DNA of 23,624 nucleotides from JAICIG01 sp035532215 (GTDB taxonomy: Bacteria; Planctomycetota; Planctomycetia; Pirellulales; JAICIG01), in the NCBI GenBank assembly GCA_035532215.1, contig DATKRK010000122.1, forward strand, positions 1-23,624, written 5' to 3'. This document shows positions 22,346 through 23,624 of the stretch, piece by piece. The notes under the pieces were generated by a model. The model was not told where the DNA came from. It was given only the letters and a program-made list of their open reading frames with translations, and searched no databases. Position numbers and translations under genes: made by a program. The first letter of the stretch is position 1, and the number at the start of each line of letters is the position of its first letter.

Positions 22346-23164
22346 CTACGCGGCGCAAACGAGGATTTCGCCGCGCTGCGATTCGATCAAGTCGCCGTGA
22401 TACAAGAGGAAATCGGCGTCAAACAGTTCCTCGGGCACGCGAAAACCGCGCTTGCGCAGCGATCGCAGATACACGCGCAAGAAATGAGGCTGGCAGCGCC
22501 CGGCCAGTTTGAAAGTCGGAAGCAAGGCGGGCGTTTGAGCGCCGAACAATGCCAGCGTGCCGCGGCGCATGCCGGCCGCAGGGCGAATGCCGCAGCCGCC
22601 GAATGCGAACACGCTGCCGGCGATTATGTTGACGGCCGGAAAGTCGCCGATCGATCCGCCGATGGCAATCAGGCCGCGGCGCATCGAGCGGCCGACCTCA
22701 TCGCCCGCGTCGCCGCCTACGAGAATCGCGCCGCGGGTCATGCCTCGCGGGCTGCCGCGATAGGCGGCCCCTACCAGATGTCCCGCTCGGCCGCGGACGT
22801 GAATCAAGCCGCCGTGCATCTCGGCGCCGAGCCAATCGCCGCAGTCCCCTTCGACGTGGATTTCCCCGCCCGACATTTCCGAACCGACGTGCCGCCCCGC
22901 GGGCCCCGCCACGCGAATCTCCCCCTCGCTCATTTTGGCGCCGATCCAATGCACGCCGGCCAGATCGCCCTCGAACTCGATCCGGCCGTCGCTCGCATCG
23001 CCCGAGACGGCGAAGAACTCGGCCAGCGGAAGTTGCCGATTGCCGTGAAAGATCGTGAACTTTTCGATTTCGACGAGCGATTTTTCGCGGACGGCGCTCG
23101 GAGTGAGCCCTTCGACTTCGACCGGCACGTTGGTATGAGCGAAATACTTGATCAGCAGCGGCAT
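22346..23164 (-). CDS. fhcC: Formyltransferase/hydrolase complex subunit C (FhcC/FwdC-like)
   Basis: This 272-residue protein is built almost wholly of the repeated GxGxG beta-helix units (GAKMSEGEIRVAG, GSEMSGGEIHVEG, GAEMHGGLIHVRG, GRSMRRGLIAIGG) that define formylmethanofuran dehydrogenase subunit C. It ends with the usual ALLPTFKL...GDLIESQRGEILV tail. In bacteria it belongs to the Fhc complex, which transfers formyl groups from tetrahydromethanopterin to a methanofuran analogue and hydrolyses them to formate, in formaldehyde oxidation. Planctomycetes are among the few bacteria with this pathway. The start at 23164 (MPLLIKYFAHTNVPVEVEG) fits the family; an open frame upstream to 23260 is non-homologous. 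No fhcA, fhcB or fhcD lies next to it, so the pathway genes are scattered. Confidence 0.92.
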   Translation of the reverse strand: MPLLIKYFAHTNVPVEVEGLTPSAVREKSLVEIEKFTIFHGNRQLPLAEFFAVSGDASDGRIEFEGDLAGVHWIGAKMSEGEIRVAGPAGRHVGSEMSGGEIHVEGDCGDWLGAEMHGGLIHVRGRAGHLVGAAYRGSPRGMTRGAILVGGDAGDEVGRSMRRGLIAIGGSIGDFPAVNIIAGSVFAFGGCGIRPAAGMRRGTLALFGAQTPALLPTFKLAGRCQPHFLRVYLRSLRKRGFRVPEELFDADFLLYHGDLIESQRGEILVCAA

Positions 23165-23597
23165 GGATGCAGACGTGTGGCGAGTTTCAGCGGGAGGCAA
23201 ACGCTCAAGTATAGCGATGCGCAGCCGCGTGCGGCAGCGGCTTGGGCGATTCGGAAGCATGCTGGCAAAGTGCTGATGCCGCTTGAGACGAGGAATTCTC
23301 TCGGCCGCCGCAGTATAATTCGTTCATGCCCAGCGCGTTTCTGCCAAGCGCGCCCATCGGATGTTTAGTCGAGCGCGCGGCGTCATGGGTTCCTGGCCCG
23401 CCGCTCGGTATCTTGCATTTCCCAAAGTTTTCTGCGGGTGATCTTTCCACGACCATGACAGTGGCGGCATCCAAGCGCCCTAAGCTAAGTTCAAGTTTCG
23501 CGGTTTTCGCCAGGCAATTTCGGTCGAATTGAAATCGGCCTCCGTGCCAAAAACGGGTAAACCTGTGGTGAATTCAACTTCCCAGGCAACCCGCGGC
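23165..23597. other. Intergenic region between fhcC and the right-edge gene
   Basis: About 430 bases with no supported gene. It should contain the promoter of fhcC (-) and that of the gene beginning at 23611 (+). Short open frames here lack ribosome sites and domains. No repeat or strong promoter was found. Confidence 0.45.
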
Positions 23598-23604
23598 AAG
23601 GAGG
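23598..23604 (+). promoter_or_regulatory. Consensus ribosome binding site at the right edge
   Basis: AAGGAGG, a full Shine-Dalgarno match, lies 6 bases before a GTG at 23611. It is the best ribosome site in the window and is the main reason to call a gene start there. Confidence 0.6.
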
Positions 23605-23610
23605 CCGAAC

Positions 23611-23624
23611 GTGCAAGTTACTTC
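23611..23624 (+). CDS. Start of a gene cut by the window edge
   Basis: Only four codons are visible: GTG CAA GTT ACT, giving M-Q-V-T. The call rests on the consensus ribosome site 6 bases upstream. The frame cannot be checked further and the product is unknown. It would be divergent from fhcC. Confidence 0.4.

Noticed and set aside
23536..23555. Sigma-54-like site upstream of fhcC on the minus strand (TTGGCACGGAGGCCGAT)
   Set aside because: The -24 half is good, but the -12 half reads GA where GC is essential, and it lies about 380 bases from the start codon.

Overview
The window looks like chromosomal DNA of a high-GC planctomycete, most likely of the Pirellula-type lineages. The inference rests on gene content: a Hanks-type Ser/Thr kinase with its own membrane domain, zinc-ribbon and BON mini-proteins, a Rieske/cytochrome b pair in which the cytochrome carries fused c-type heme domains, a tetrahydromethanopterin-linked C1 gene (fhcC) in an otherwise bacterial context, and an Anbu proteasome-homologue operon. 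No transposase, phage gene, integrase or CRISPR array was seen. About 15 protein genes, one tRNA, and a start codon at the right edge are supported.

Left to right: (i) 1-3650 holds tRNA-Arg(ACG), a small double zinc-ribbon protein (-) and a two-gene respiratory operon (-) of Rieske protein then cytochrome b/diheme c, with a good extended -10 promoter. (ii) 4197-6591 holds a coupled pair (+), a membrane-anchored YkgJ-like cysteine protein and a membrane Ser/Thr kinase. (iii) 6756-9258 holds a BON protein (+) converging on a uspA-clcA operon (-). (iv) 9695-14092 holds a Tat-exported GH5 glycosidase (+), a sulfide:quinone-oxidoreductase-like flavoprotein (-) and an ammonium transporter (-) with a strong intrinsic terminator. 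(v) 14574-19332 holds a predicted peptide-ligase/protease system: a zinc-ribbon HExxH metallopeptidase (-) divergent from a tightly overlapping operon of circularly permuted ATP-grasp, alpha-E protein and Anbu. (vi) 19574-22231 holds a GAF-domain/alpha-glucan phosphorylase fusion (+). (vii) 22346-23164 holds fhcC (-), and at 23611 a new gene begins behind a consensus ribosome binding site.

The two most interesting signals are these. First, three intergenic regions carry close matches to the sigma-54 -24/-12 promoter (YTGGCACG-N4-TTGC with exact GG/GC spacing), ahead of uspA-clcA, amt and the GAF-glucan phosphorylase; a fourth, weaker match precedes the BON gene. The phosphorylase's GAF domain resembles that of PtsP (nitrogen PTS enzyme I). 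Together these suggest that ammonium uptake, stress/ion handling and glycogen breakdown share nitrogen or stress control. Second, the Anbu/ATP-grasp/alpha-E cluster lacks its usual transglutaminase-like partner inside the window and is paired with a divergent metallopeptidase, a variant of a system whose substrate is unknown.

Dispersed palindromes (192-226, 251-266, 9550-9602, 12515-12547) look like REP-type elements, and one of them serves as the amt terminator. All promoter calls are by eye and untested.
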